NCBI GenBank assembly: GCA_035498015.1
Contig: DATKAO010000092.1
Coordinates: 1-52,174, forward strand
Reading direction: 5' to 3'
Length of the DNA: 52,174 bases
From: Myxococcota bacterium
Lineage (GTDB): Bacteria > Myxococcota_A > UBA9160 > SZUA-336
The position numbers and the translations under genes are program-made. Under the pieces are notes generated by a model, which ran no database searches, was not told the DNA's origin, and was given only the letters and a program-made list of their open reading frames with translations. This document shows positions 1-8,436 of the stretch, piece by piece (the first letter of the stretch is position 1; each line of letters opens with the position of its first letter).

Positions 1-2
1 CG

Positions 3-710
3 CTCGAGCCGGCGAGCGGGCTCGCCGCGGCGGCGGCGCTCGCGGCCATGGCGCAGTTCTGGCTCTCGGCCCGGCTGGGCACGGCCGACATGCTGCTGGT
101 GCTCTTCACCACCGCCGCGCTCGCCGCGTTCGAGAGACTCGCGGTGACTCGCGAGCTGCGCTGGCTGCCGGTGCTCGCGGCGCTCTTCACCGCGGCGTTC
201 CTCACCAAGGCGACCGCCGCGCTGGTCGACGTGGCGGTGCCGGCGCTGGCCTGGCTCGCGGCCGAGCGCCGGCTCGGTGCGCTGCTCCGGCCCCGCGCGC
301 TCGCCTGGGCCGGTGTGGCCGCATGCGCGTCGCTCGCCTGGTACGCGGCGGCTCTGCTCAGCGTGCCCGAAGCCGCGCCGCACCTGCGCGAGTTCTTCTT
401 CGTTCCGCTGGGCGCGGGCCACAGTGACCTGGCGAGCGACCACTACCACCCGGTCTGGTGGTACCTGCCGCGCTTTCTCGGCGCGGCGCTTCCCGCCGTG
501 CTACTCCTGCCGCTCGTGCTCCGGGACGGCGTGCAATCGAAGCTCTGGCGCGGGGTTCCCACGCTGCGCTTCGCGGCGACGAGCTTCGTCTCACTGTTCG
601 CAGTGTGGTCGCTGATCCCGCAGAAGGGGCGTCACTACCTGTTGCCCATGCTGCCGTTCTTTGCGCTGCTCGCGGGCTCCTCGCTCGCGCGCCTCGCGAG
701 GCGCGCGTGA
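3..710 (+). CDS. ArnT/PMT-like glycosyltransferase, 5' end cut by window
   Basis: The reading frame is open from base 3, so the gene starts outside the window; 235 residues of its C-terminal part are visible. The protein is strongly hydrophobic, with repeated membrane-spanning segments typical of GT-C enzymes that move sugars from polyprenyl-phosphate donors on the outer face of the inner membrane. It aligns along its length with the next gene: both carry FLTKATA, then a Leu/Ala-rich helix, and end with HYLLPM. Its stop TGA overlaps the GTG start of that paralogue (707-710), suggesting translational coupling and a tandem duplication. The acceptor (lipid A, other lipid or protein) cannot be read from sequence. 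Confidence 0.8.
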   Translation, partial: LEPASGLAAAAALAAMAQFWLSARLGTADMLLVLFTTAALAAFERLAVTRELRWLPVLAALFTAAFLTKATAALVDVAVPALAWLAAERRLGALLRPRALAWAGVAACASLAWYAAALLSVPEAAPHLREFFFVPLGAGHSDLASDHYHPVWWYLPRFLGAALPAVLLLPLVLRDGVQSKLWRGVPTLRFAATSFVSLFAVWSLIPQKGRHYLLPMLPFFALLAGSSLARLARRA

Positions 711-1756
711 CTCTGCGCCGCAGCCTGCTCGTGCTCGCGCTGTTCGGCGCGATCGCCGCCGGTCTGTTCGTGGGCTCGGCGCGGGGCAAGCTCTGGCGCT
801 CGTCGGAGGAGCGCTGTCTGGGCGTGGTCCAGGAGATGGTGCGGAGCGGCGACTGGCTGGTGCCGCGGCTCGACGGCCAGCCGCGCCTGCAGAAGCCGCC
901 GCTCTTCTATTGGGCCGGCGCGGCGGCGGTGGAGCTGACCGGCGCGCCCGCGCTCTCCGCGCTGCGCTGGCTGTCGGGAGTGATCGCGCTCGTTCTGGCC
1001 GCGGCGGTGTTCGCAGCGGGTCACTCGCTCGGCGGCTTCCCGGCCGCGCTGGCCAGCACCGGGGCGCTGGGCGCGAGCGCGCTCCTCTACGCGCAGGGCC
1101 GCGTCGGCGACGCCGAGATGCTGCTGACGCTCCTGGTCTTCGCAGCGTTGGCTGCGTTCGAGACACTCTGGCGCACGCGCGACCGCCGCCTCCTGCCCGT
1201 GCTGGCGGCGCTGGTCGGGCTGGCGTTTCTCACCAAGGCGACCGCGGGCCTCGTCGACGTGTTTGCGCCGATCGGCGCGTGGCTCGCGCTGCAACGCGCG
1301 CTCCGCCTGGCGCTCCGGCCCGCGGTGCTGGCCTGGGGGCTCCTGGCGCTGGCGATCAGTCTCTCGTGGTATGCGCTCATGCTCTGGCGCGTGCCCGACG
1401 CGCTCGGGATGTTCCGCGAGTATCTCATCGGTCCGCTCGGAGTCCATGCCGCCGGGCGCGACGCGACTCACCTGCGGCCATTCCTGTACTACTGGCCGCG
1501 CTTCCCGCTGCAGAGCGCGGCCACCGGTCTCCTGCTGCCCTGGCTGCTCTGGGAGGCGTGGCGGAGCCGCGGCTTCGCCAGAGACCCGCGGGCGCGCTTT
1601 CTCGCGCTCTCACTTGTCGCGCTGCTGGTCGCCTGGTCGTTCGTGCCGAGCAAGCAGATGCACTACCTGCTGCCGATGGTCCCGCTGCAGGCGCTGTTGG
1701 TGGCGAAGCTCGGGGTGGAGCGCTGGCAGGCCTTCCGGGCTCGAAGCGCGAGCTAG
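707..1756 (+). CDS. ArnT/PMT-like glycosyltransferase, second tandem copy
   Basis: This 349-residue integral membrane protein resembles the GT83/GT39 family (ArnT, PMT). Residues 15-75 hold the first periplasmic loop, with SSEER where many relatives have an acidic pair, followed by GDWLVPRLDG and KPPLFYW, which are diagnostic of ArnT-like enzymes. It is shorter than E. coli ArnT (about 550 residues) and lacks a large periplasmic C-terminal domain. The GTG start at 707 is chosen because it overlaps the upstream stop and begins a good transmembrane helix. It shares FLTKATA and HYLLPM with the gene before it. Its TAG stop shares the palindrome CTAG with the stop of the convergent acyl-CoA dehydrogenase. 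Substrate unknown. Confidence 0.82.
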   Translation: MTLRRSLLVLALFGAIAAGLFVGSARGKLWRSSEERCLGVVQEMVRSGDWLVPRLDGQPRLQKPPLFYWAGAAAVELTGAPALSALRWLSGVIALVLAAAVFAAGHSLGGFPAALASTGALGASALLYAQGRVGDAEMLLTLLVFAALAAFETLWRTRDRRLLPVLAALVGLAFLTKATAGLVDVFAPIGAWLALQRALRLALRPAVLAWGLLALAISLSWYALMLWRVPDALGMFREYLIGPLGVHAAGRDATHLRPFLYYWPRFPLQSAATGLLLPWLLWEAWRSRGFARDPRARFLALSLVALLVAWSFVPSKQMHYLLPMVPLQALLVAKLGVERWQAFRARSAS

Positions 1757-3480
1757 CCCCAGAGCCGGACGATCTTCTCGCAGCGCTCGATGCGGCCGGC
1801 GTCGCCGTCGATCACGCGCCGCGCCTGGCTCTCGAGCTCGAGCATCTTCACGAAGATCCAGCGCGCGGCGAGCTCCGTGCGCTCGGGGGCGTGCTCGGCC
1901 TGACGGAGCAGCTCCGAGGACACGATCACCGAGATCACCATCTCGGCGACCGCGCGCGCCGAGAGCAGCGCGTAGCCGAAGTCACTCAGCAGCGCGTGCG
2001 CCGACTGCTCGATGCGCTCGATGCCGGCCACGACCCGCTCCGCGAACGACTTCAGCACGGGCTGGGTGAGCGCGCCGAGCTCCTTGCGCAGCTCCTCGAA
2101 CACGATCGCGAGCGCCCCCTTGCCGATCTCCTTCAGCGCGAAGCTGACCTGGATCTCGCTCGTGCCCTCGTAGATCGTGGTGATGATGCCGTCGAGGTGG
2201 AGCTTGCCCGCGACGCTCTCCGCCATGAAGCCGACGCCGCCGTGCACCTGGATCGCGGCGCGCGTGATCTCGTCGCAGCTCTCGGTCGCGAGGAACTTCG
2301 CGAGCGGCGTGAACAGGCGGATCTGCACCTGGTTGCGCTCGATCACGCGCTCGAGCTCGCCCCGCTCGGACGCCGAGATCGTCTTGTCGCGCTGCAGGCT
2401 CGAGCGGAGGGCGTTGGAGTGGTCGATCAGCGCCGACACGCGGTAGAGCAGCGAGCGGCTGCCCTCGAGTGACACGATCATGCGCGAGAGCAGATTCTTC
2501 ATCAGCGGCTGGTCGCCGATCGGCATGCCGAACTGTTTGCGCTCGTGCGAATAGCGCACGGCCTCCTCGACCGCGGCTTCGGCGATGCCGATGCCCTGCG
2601 CCGCTACGCCCAGGCGCGCGTTGTTCATCAGGTCGAGCATGGCCTTGAAGCCGTCGCCCCGGGTGCCGATGCGCCAGGCCTCGGCGCGCTCGAAGCGCAT
2701 GACCGCGGTCGGAGACCCGTGCAGTCCGAGCTTGTGCTCGAGTCTCTCGACGCTGACCCGGTTCTTCGTGCCGTCGGGCAGCGTGCGCGGGCAGATGAAG
2801 AGCGAGAGACCCTTGGTCGTGCCCTTGGACTGCTCGAAGGTCTCGGCGTCGCGTGCCAGCACGAGATGGATCTCGGCGCCGCCGTTGGTGATGAAGATCT
2901 TCTGGCCGTCGAGGAACGAGCGGCCGTTCTCCTCGTACGCGCGAGTCACGATGCCGCCCAGGTCGGAGCCGGCCTGCGGCTCGGTCAGGTCCATCGCGCC
3001 TTGCACCTCGCCGGACACGAAGCGCGGCAGGTAGCGCTCGGCGAGCTCGTCGGGCGCGTAGCGCTGGATGTCCTCGGCGACGCCCGCCTGCAGGCCCATC
3101 ACCGTCATGAGCGCGGCGTCGGCGCGCGCCACCATCTGGATGAGGACGTTCGCGATCAAGGTCGGCAGCTCGAAGCCGCCGAAGCGCTCTCTCACGCCCA
3201 CGCTCACCAGCCCCGCCTCGCGCAAGAGCTCGTAGCCGTGGCGCACGTGCTCGGGGTGCACGACCTCGCCGTTTGAGAGCTTCGCGGGCTCCCACCAGCC
3301 GGCGCGCGCCTCGGGCTCGATCTTGGTGCAGATCTCGGCGGCGGTCTCGAGCAGGCTGCGCAGCGCGCCGCGCTCGGCTCCGAGGTCGGCGCCGTCCCCT
3401 TTGCGGCGCGCGTAGTAGTCGTCCCAGTCGACGAGCTTGTCGAGATAGAGCAGGACGGCGTCGTGGAGATAGGCGGCCAT
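1753..3480 (-). CDS. Acyl-CoA dehydrogenase (about 575-residue, long type)
   Basis: This FAD-dependent dehydrogenase of fatty acyl-CoA thioesters has the family signatures in order: LTEPQAGSDLGG (substrate and flavin binding), IFITNGGAEI, NNARLGVAAQG, RKQFGMPIGDQPLMK, VHGGVGFM, and IYEGTSEIQ with the glutamate expected to be the catalytic base. At 575 residues it is longer than the usual 380-400 and carries the extra C-terminal helical region of the FadE/DmdC-like group. The open frame runs further upstream, but the ATG at 3480 has a GAGGG six bases ahead of it, while the alternative ATG at 3510 has none and would place the hairpin repeat (3489-3517) inside the gene. Substrate chain length is not predictable. 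No electron-transfer partner is adjacent. Confidence 0.9.
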   Translation of the reverse strand: MAAYLHDAVLLYLDKLVDWDDYYARRKGDGADLGAERGALRSLLETAAEICTKIEPEARAGWWEPAKLSNGEVVHPEHVRHGYELLREAGLVSVGVRERFGGFELPTLIANVLIQMVARADAALMTVMGLQAGVAEDIQRYAPDELAERYLPRFVSGEVQGAMDLTEPQAGSDLGGIVTRAYEENGRSFLDGQKIFITNGGAEIHLVLARDAETFEQSKGTTKGLSLFICPRTLPDGTKNRVSVERLEHKLGLHGSPTAVMRFERAEAWRIGTRGDGFKAMLDLMNNARLGVAAQGIGIAEAAVEEAVRYSHERKQFGMPIGDQPLMKNLLSRMIVSLEGSRSLLYRVSALIDHSNALRSSLQRDKTISASERGELERVIERNQVQIRLFTPLAKFLATESCDEITRAAIQVHGGVGFMAESVAGKLHLDGIITTIYEGTSEIQVSFALKEIGKGALAIVFEELRKELGALTQPVLKSFAERVVAGIERIEQSAHALLSDFGYALLSARAVAEMVISVIVSSELLRQAEHAPERTELAARWIFVKMLELESQARRVIDGDAGRIERCEKIVRLWG

Positions 3481-3488
3481 GTGACCCT

Positions 3489-3517
3489 CGGAGCATGGGT
3501 AGGTGCCCATGCGATCA
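3489..3517. repeat. REP-like hairpin repeat, copy A
   Basis: A 29-base unit beginning CGGAGCATGGG and ending CCCATGCGATCA recurs at 20162-20191 with a single inserted G. The arms GCATGGG and CCCATGC form a perfect 7-bp stem with a 6-base loop. This copy lies between the divergent starts of the acyl-CoA dehydrogenase and purO, so here it sits in a promoter region. Confidence 0.75.
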
Positions 3518-3564
3518 AGACGTTTCTGGCTATGATCGCCGGGCTCCCCGCCGGAGGTTAGCGC

Positions 3565-4206
3565 ATGTACGTCGGACGGATCGTCGCCGTGGGTCGCACT
3601 CGCGCGGGCATGAACGCGGCTCTGTACCGCGTATCGTCGCGCTCGTTCCCGAATCGGATGGCCGTCGAGGTCGAGGGCCGGCTCGCGGTCGTGCCGCGGC
3701 CCGGGCACGAGGGCGACCTGCACAAGAACCCGTACATCGCCTACAACTGCGTGCGCGTCGCGCGCGAGCTCGCCGTCGCGACCAACGGCAGTCAGACCGA
3801 TCCGATCGCCGAGAAGCTCGCGCTCGGCGTGCCCGCGCGCGACGCGCTCGCCTCGGTGCTGCTCGCGCTCGACTTCGAGAAGGATGCCCTGCAGACCCCG
3901 CGCATCGCGGGCATCGTGCCGCGCGACGGCGACGTGGGCTGGCTCGCGATCGTGCGCCACGACGCGCTCGTGGTGAAGGCCGTGCCGCTCGAGCCCGGCC
4001 GCGCGTGGTACGTGGCCACCTACGAGCACGACGACGTGCGCGAGGCGCAGCGCGTGGACTTCGACGCCCCCGACGCCGAGGCGTGCGCGCGCTTCGCGGT
4101 CGACGGCGGGCGCTTCGCGGAGCTCGAGAAGCCGGTGACCGCCGCGGCGGCGCTGGCGTCGAGCCGGGGCTTCCGGCTCGGCACCTTTCTCGTCAATCCG
4201 TCGTAG
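3565..4206 (+). CDS. purO: IMP cyclohydrolase, PurO type
   Basis: PurO closes the ring of FAICAR to give IMP, the last step of purine synthesis; most bacteria use the C-terminal half of PurH instead. The 213-residue protein matches the archaeal-type IMP cyclohydrolase family throughout: it starts MYVGR, then has YRVSSRSFPNR (about 21-31), KNPYIAYNC (about 54-62), NGSQTDPI, a GVPARDAL segment, LALDFEKDALQTPRIAGI (about 98-115), and a C-terminal TFLVNP. A GGAGG lies nine bases before the ATG. It is divergent from the acyl-CoA dehydrogenase and 23 bases before ampG. No other purine gene is present. The family assignment is firm; activity in this organism is inferred. Confidence 0.88.
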   Translation: MYVGRIVAVGRTRAGMNAALYRVSSRSFPNRMAVEVEGRLAVVPRPGHEGDLHKNPYIAYNCVRVARELAVATNGSQTDPIAEKLALGVPARDALASVLLALDFEKDALQTPRIAGIVPRDGDVGWLAIVRHDALVVKAVPLEPGRAWYVATYEHDDVREAQRVDFDAPDAEACARFAVDGGRFAELEKPVTAAAALASSRGFRLGTFLVNPS

Positions 4207-4229
4207 GAACGCGCCGATGAGGATGCCAG

Positions 4230-5519
4230 ATGCGTCCTCGTGAGGTGCTCGCCGCCTATCGCAACCCGCGACAGCTGACGGTGCTGGCCATGGGCTTCGC
4301 CAGCGGTCTGCCGCTGGCGCTCACGGGCGCGAGCTTGCAGGTGTGGCTCACGCGGGCGGGTGTGTCACTAAAGGACGTCGGCCTGTTCGCGCTGGTCGGC
4401 TTCGCGTACAGCCTGAAGTTCCTGTGGTCGCCGCTGCTCGACGCGCTGGCCGTGCCATGGCTCGGCGCGCGCCTGGGGCAGCGGCGCGCCTGGCTGGTGC
4501 TCCTGGGTCTGGGGCTCATGGGCGCGATCGCGGCGCTGGGTCACACCGATCCCGCGCTCGAGCCGTGGCGCACGGCCGGGCTGGCCGCGCTCGTGGCATT
4601 CCTGTCCGCGAGTCAGGACATCGTTATCGACGCCTACCGCATCGAGCTGCTCACGAAGGAGGAGCAGTCCGCGGGCGCGGCGGCGACTCAGTGGGGCTAC
4701 CGCCTCGGCATGATCGCCTCGGGCGCGTTCGCGCTCTCGCTGGCGCAGCACTACGGCTGGCCGCTGAGCTATCTCGCGATGGCGGCGCTCGCGGGCGTGG
4801 GCGTCGTGACCGCGCTCGTCTCGCCGGAGCCGGAGCACCTGCGCGGGCGGAGTGACTCGTTCCTGGCCAGCGCGGTGATCGAGCCGTTCCGCGAGTTTCT
4901 CTCGCGGCCCGGTGCCTGGCTCTTGCTCGTGTTCATGCTGGTGTACCGCATGGGCGACGCGCTCTCGGGCGGCATGGCCAGCCCGTTCTACGTGCGCCTG
5001 GGCTTCTCGAACGACGAGATCGCGAGCGTGGCCAAGGTGTTCGGCGTGATCGCCTCGATGGCGGGCATCGCGGCGGGCGGCGCGTTCGCGTTCCGGCTGG
5101 GGGTTTCGCGCGCGCTCGTGGCTGCGGGCGTGGTCCACGCGCTCGGCAACCTGGCGTTCATCGTGCAGGCCTATGCGGGTCACGACCTGCGCGCGCTCAC
5201 GCTCACGATCTTCGTCGAGAACTTCACCGGCGGGCTCGTGTCTGCCGCGTTCGTCGGCTATCTCTCGACGCTCTGTCACCCGTCGTTCACTGCGACTCAG
5301 TTCGCGCTGTTCACCTCGCTCACGGCGGTTCCGCGCAACTTCCTGGCCTCGGGTGCGGGCTGGCTGGCGGAGCAGCTCGGCTGGCCGGCGTTCTTCGCGG
5401 CGGCCTTCGTGGCGGCGCTGCCGGGCATCGCGCTGGCGGTGTGGCTCGACGGGGGAATGGGCGGTCAGTCCTTCCGGCGCCAGAGCTCGAACGCGCCGAA
5501 GCTCTCCTCGAACTCGTAG
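4230..5519 (+). CDS. ampG: AmpG-like muropeptide permease (MFS)
   Basis: This 429-residue multi-pass membrane protein of the major facilitator superfamily has the hallmarks of AmpG, which imports GlcNAc-anhydroMurNAc-peptides for cell-wall recycling. Near the N-terminus it has GFASGLPLAL and later YSLKFLWSPLLD, with SASQDIVIDAYR (about 128-139) as the most specific motif. The C-terminus is shorter than in E. coli AmpG (491 residues). It fits with murQ and ddl elsewhere in the window. The last 55 bases overlap the 3' end of the convergent membrane glycosyltransferase, so the final residues (MGGQSF onward) are antisense to that gene and may not be functionally important. It could form an operon with purO. 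Confidence 0.88.
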   Translation: MRPREVLAAYRNPRQLTVLAMGFASGLPLALTGASLQVWLTRAGVSLKDVGLFALVGFAYSLKFLWSPLLDALAVPWLGARLGQRRAWLVLLGLGLMGAIAALGHTDPALEPWRTAGLAALVAFLSASQDIVIDAYRIELLTKEEQSAGAAATQWGYRLGMIASGAFALSLAQHYGWPLSYLAMAALAGVGVVTALVSPEPEHLRGRSDSFLASAVIEPFREFLSRPGAWLLLVFMLVYRMGDALSGGMASPFYVRLGFSNDEIASVAKVFGVIASMAGIAAGGAFAFRLGVSRALVAAGVVHALGNLAFIVQAYAGHDLRALTLTIFVENFTGGLVSAAFVGYLSTLCHPSFTATQFALFTSLTAVPRNFLASGAGWLAEQLGWPAFFAAAFVAALPGIALAVWLDGGMGGQSFRRQSSNAPKLSSNS

Positions 5520-7246
5520 GTGGCGTCGAGGTAGCTCATCACCTCGGGAATTGCCTTGCGATAGCCGATGGCGTCGACCGGATCGGCGTAGCGGTACACC
5601 GCCGCGTAGTGCGGGCGTGTGCGCTCCAGATCGGCCACCAGCTGCTGGCGCTGCTCGCGAGTCACTGCGAGGATGGCCATCGGGAAGCGCGTGGGCTGCG
5701 GGCGGTCGGCCAGGAAGTAGAGCAGCGCCTCGTTCGGGAAGGCCAGAAAGGGCTCGTCGGGGCGCACCCGCGCCTGCAGGACGTGCGTGATGGTCTCGAG
5801 GTGCAGGGCGATCTCCGCCGGCATGCTCGCGCCGCCGCCGCGCGCCACGTCGAGCACGCGATAGCCCGTGGGAGTGGCCGGCCACAGTGACTGCGCGTTG
5901 GCCAGCGCGACGCTCGTCCAGGGCGCGAGCGCCAGCGTGCCCGCGAGCGCGCCCGCGGCGCAGGCGACTCGCCACGCGGGCGTGGTCAGCCCGAGCGCCG
6001 CCTCTTCCAAGAGCCCCGCGAGCAGGATCAGCACGGGCGGCGCGGCGAAGGCGAGATGCGTGTCGTCGGGCCGCGACAGCGCGCCGCTGAACAAGAGCGC
6101 CCCGAACACGGCGAGCGCAAGCTCGCTGCGCGTGCGCGGATCGCGCGCTCCCCGCAGGAGCTTCGTGCCCGCGACGAAGCCGGCCACCACGAGCAGCGCC
6201 GGCGCGAACCACGCGCGCAGTGACTCCGCGGTGGGCTCGAGCGCGGGGAACGGCAGGGCGCCGAAGCCGAGCAGGCGCGTGCGCGGGAACACGAACAGGT
6301 TGTCGAGGGTCGCGGACAGCGCTCCGACCGCGCCGAGATAGACGCCGATCGGGAGCAGCACCGCAGCCGCGCCCACGGTCAGGCGCGCCCACACGCGCCA
6401 CGGCTCACGAGCGGCGAGCAGGGCCGCGCCGGCGCCCGCCGCGCACGCGACGCCGACTTCCTGACTGAATCCGAGCGTGATGGCGAGCAGCGCGCCCGAG
6501 ACCCCGGGCCGCCCGCGCGTGAGGGCCGCCAGCGCCGCCAGGCCGAGGCCGACGCGCGCCAGACACCAGCTCATGGCCGGGAGCGCGGGCGCACACAAGA
6601 GCCCCACGACCAGCGTCGCAGCGAGCGCACCGGCGCGCGTGCGCAGGAGCTCGCGCACGAGCCAGTAAGTCGCCACGAGCGCCAGGGCGTCGAGCGCGAA
6701 GACCCAGATCCGCCACAAGCCCAGCGAGGGACCGGCCACGCGGAACAGCCACGACGTCGGCCAGGTGGCGAGCGGCCCGTAGAGACAGAAGGTGTCGCGC
6801 GACAGGACTTCTCCGCGCAGCACCGTGTTCACCCAGGCCAGCGCCTCGCCTTCCTCGGAGAACAGCATGAACGGATTGGCCCAGGACGAGCGCGCGGTCC
6901 ACGGCCGCGCGAACAGCAGCGCGAACAGTGCAGTCACCGCGAGCAGCTCGAGCCAGGTCAGCTTCGGCCCGCGCGGCAGCGCGACCCAGGGCTCGCGTGG
7001 CCGCGCCCAGACCGCCCAGATGCCCAGGCCCACCGCGAGCGCCACGGCCATGCCCACGGCGTAGGCCAGTGACTCTGCGGACTTCGAGTGACCCGCGAGG
7101 ATCGACACCGACACGATGCCGAGCTCGCGCGCGCGCGCGACGTCGCCGCCCGTCGCGGGCAGCAGCCAGATCGCCGCGCGCGCCGCCAGCGTGCCCGCGG
7201 CGAGCGCACCCGCGCCGATCCAGAAGCCCGCGTCCGCGCGCTTCAC
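5465..7246 (-). CDS. Polytopic membrane protein, GT-C glycosyltransferase-like
   Basis: This 593-residue protein has many hydrophobic helices. An acidic SEEGEAL motif follows the second or third helix, and LYGPLATW comes shortly after, an arrangement like the first periplasmic loop of GT-C glycosyltransferases. A soluble C-terminal portion (about 490-593) ends in ELWRRKD. The longer open frame to 8206 is not used: the GTG at 7246 overlaps the stop of the upstream GT9 gene (GTGA, 7243-7246) and is followed by an amphipathic start and a first transmembrane segment. It is the last gene of a four-gene minus-strand surface-glycan block. The family is only suggested by topology; sugar and acceptor are unknown. 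Confidence 0.75.
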   Translation of the reverse strand: MKRADAGFWIGAGALAAGTLAARAAIWLLPATGGDVARARELGIVSVSILAGHSKSAESLAYAVGMAVALAVGLGIWAVWARPREPWVALPRGPKLTWLELLAVTALFALLFARPWTARSSWANPFMLFSEEGEALAWVNTVLRGEVLSRDTFCLYGPLATWPTSWLFRVAGPSLGLWRIWVFALDALALVATYWLVRELLRTRAGALAATLVVGLLCAPALPAMSWCLARVGLGLAALAALTRGRPGVSGALLAITLGFSQEVGVACAAGAGAALLAAREPWRVWARLTVGAAAVLLPIGVYLGAVGALSATLDNLFVFPRTRLLGFGALPFPALEPTAESLRAWFAPALLVVAGFVAGTKLLRGARDPRTRSELALAVFGALLFSGALSRPDDTHLAFAAPPVLILLAGLLEEAALGLTTPAWRVACAAGALAGTLALAPWTSVALANAQSLWPATPTGYRVLDVARGGGASMPAEIALHLETITHVLQARVRPDEPFLAFPNEALLYFLADRPQPTRFPMAILAVTREQRQQLVADLERTRPHYAAVYRYADPVDAIGYRKAIPEVMSYLDATYEFEESFGAFELWRRKD

Positions 7247-8436
7247 GCAGGGCCCCGCGCCGGCAGCACGCTCCTGCCCGACGCGTCCTCGCACCAGGGC
7301 GTGGCGGGCACGCGGTCGAGCGTGAACAGCCGCATGCACACGTTCTCGCCCTTGCACGGCGGGACCTGGGCCACGTGCAGGCACGGCGAGCAGATCGGCG
7401 GCCGGTAGTGGACCGTCTCGCTGTAGCCCTCGATCGGCTCCAGCAACGTGGCGGGGTCGGTCGGCCCGAAGAACGAGACGCTCGGCACGCCGAGCGCGCG
7501 TGCCGCGTGCACCAGCGCGGAGTCGATGCCGAAGAAGCGGCTGGCGTGGGCGAGCACGCCCAGTGACTCGCCGAGCGTGAGCTGGCCGCACAGGTTCTCG
7601 TGCTGGAGCTCGCCGCCCAGGGCGTCGCGCAGCGCAGCCGCGACCTCCTCGGCCACGGCGCGGTCGCGCGCGTCGCCCAGGAAGCGCCACAGGCGGCCCG
7701 CCAGCTCGCCGCGCCGCGCCTGCGCCCAGGCCCGCCACTCCGCGGCCGGCAGCTGCCGGACCGAGGCGAAGTCCGAGCAGCCGGCGCCCAGCGCGAAGTA
7801 CTCGCCCGCGTGAGTCACCGGGCCCAGGCGCGCGCGCAGGTGAGCTCTCACGTCGCCACGCGTGGCCGGCGGCGCGCCCAGCAGCGCGGCCGCCGCCGCG
7901 TAGAAGTGGAACACGCCGCGCGCGCGGTTGAAGAACACCAGATGCGTGAGCACGTTGCGCCGCCAGTACGTGCTCTCCACGTAGAAGCCGATGCGATTGC
8001 GGGCCAGCGTGAGCAGCGAGAACACCGTGCTGAGCTGCGAGTACACCTCGAGGTCGACCACCGTGTCGACGCGCCGCCGCACGAGGCGCGCGAGCACGCG
8101 CGCCGTGCTCCACAACAGCGCCGCCAGCCCGCGCCGGTCCTCGACCCGCTCCACGCGGTCGAACACGCCGCACAGCTCGGCGAACGGCGCGACCGGTGAC
8201 CCGCACACCAGCGTGAGCGCGTGGTCGGGGTAGCGGCGGCGCACGCCGAGCAGCGCAGGCAGCGCGATCAGCAGGCTGCCGCCGCCCATGAGCTTCAGGA
8301 ACACGATCTCGCCCTGCGGCGCCGGCGAGTGGTCGCGCTGCATGAAGCGGCCGGTGAGCTGCGCCAGCGGGCGCAGCAGCACCAGCAGCCAGGCCCCGAG
8401 CCAGCGGTCAATCCGCTGCTTGTCGTCGACCGTCAT
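7243..8436 (-). CDS. Glycosyltransferase family 9 (heptosyltransferase-like)
   Basis: This is a cytoplasmic, membrane-associated GT-B enzyme of the ADP-heptose:LPS heptosyltransferase family. Visible features are FLKLMGGGSLL near residue 45-56 (N-terminal nucleotide-fold start), a mid-region VVDLEVYSQLS, and the family's C-terminal donor-binding segment: FFGIDSALVHAARALGVPSV then FFGPTDPATL, and finally a Cys-containing CSPCLHVAQVPPCKGENVCM (about 355-375), which resembles the Cys-rich end of GT9 proteins. Length is 397 residues. The start at 8436 overlaps the end of the upstream methyltransferase by 29 bases. The donor may not be heptose. Neighbours point to assembly of a lipid-linked or LPS-type glycan. 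Confidence 0.85.
   Translation of the reverse strand: MTVDDKQRIDRWLGAWLLVLLRPLAQLTGRFMQRDHSPAPQGEIVFLKLMGGGSLLIALPALLGVRRRYPDHALTLVCGSPVAPFAELCGVFDRVERVEDRRGLAALLWSTARVLARLVRRRVDTVVDLEVYSQLSTVFSLLTLARNRIGFYVESTYWRRNVLTHLVFFNRARGVFHFYAAAAALLGAPPATRGDVRAHLRARLGPVTHAGEYFALGAGCSDFASVRQLPAAEWRAWAQARRGELAGRLWRFLGDARDRAVAEEVAAALRDALGGELQHENLCGQLTLGESLGVLAHASRFFGIDSALVHAARALGVPSVSFFGPTDPATLLEPIEGYSETVHYRPPICSPCLHVAQVPPCKGENVCMRLFTLDRVPATPWCEDASGRSVLPARGPA

Noticed and set aside
661-2472. Long plus-strand open frame of about 600 codons over the second glycosyltransferase and the acyl-CoA dehydrogenase
   Set aside because: It is antisense or out of frame to two well-recognised genes, is Arg/Ala-rich, and shows no family motif; high GC opens such frames by chance.
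3489-3517. The REP-like hairpin as a Rho-independent terminator
   Set aside because: This copy lies between divergent starts, and neither copy has a T-run.
3481-4029. Upstream extension of the acyl-CoA dehydrogenase to 758 codons
   Set aside because: It is antisense to purO and would include the hairpin repeat; ATG 3480 has a GAGGG ribosome-binding site.
7247-8206. Extension of the GT-C-like membrane protein to 913 codons
   Set aside because: The added part is out of frame over the GT9 gene and Arg-rich; the GTGA overlap at 7243-7246 sets the start.
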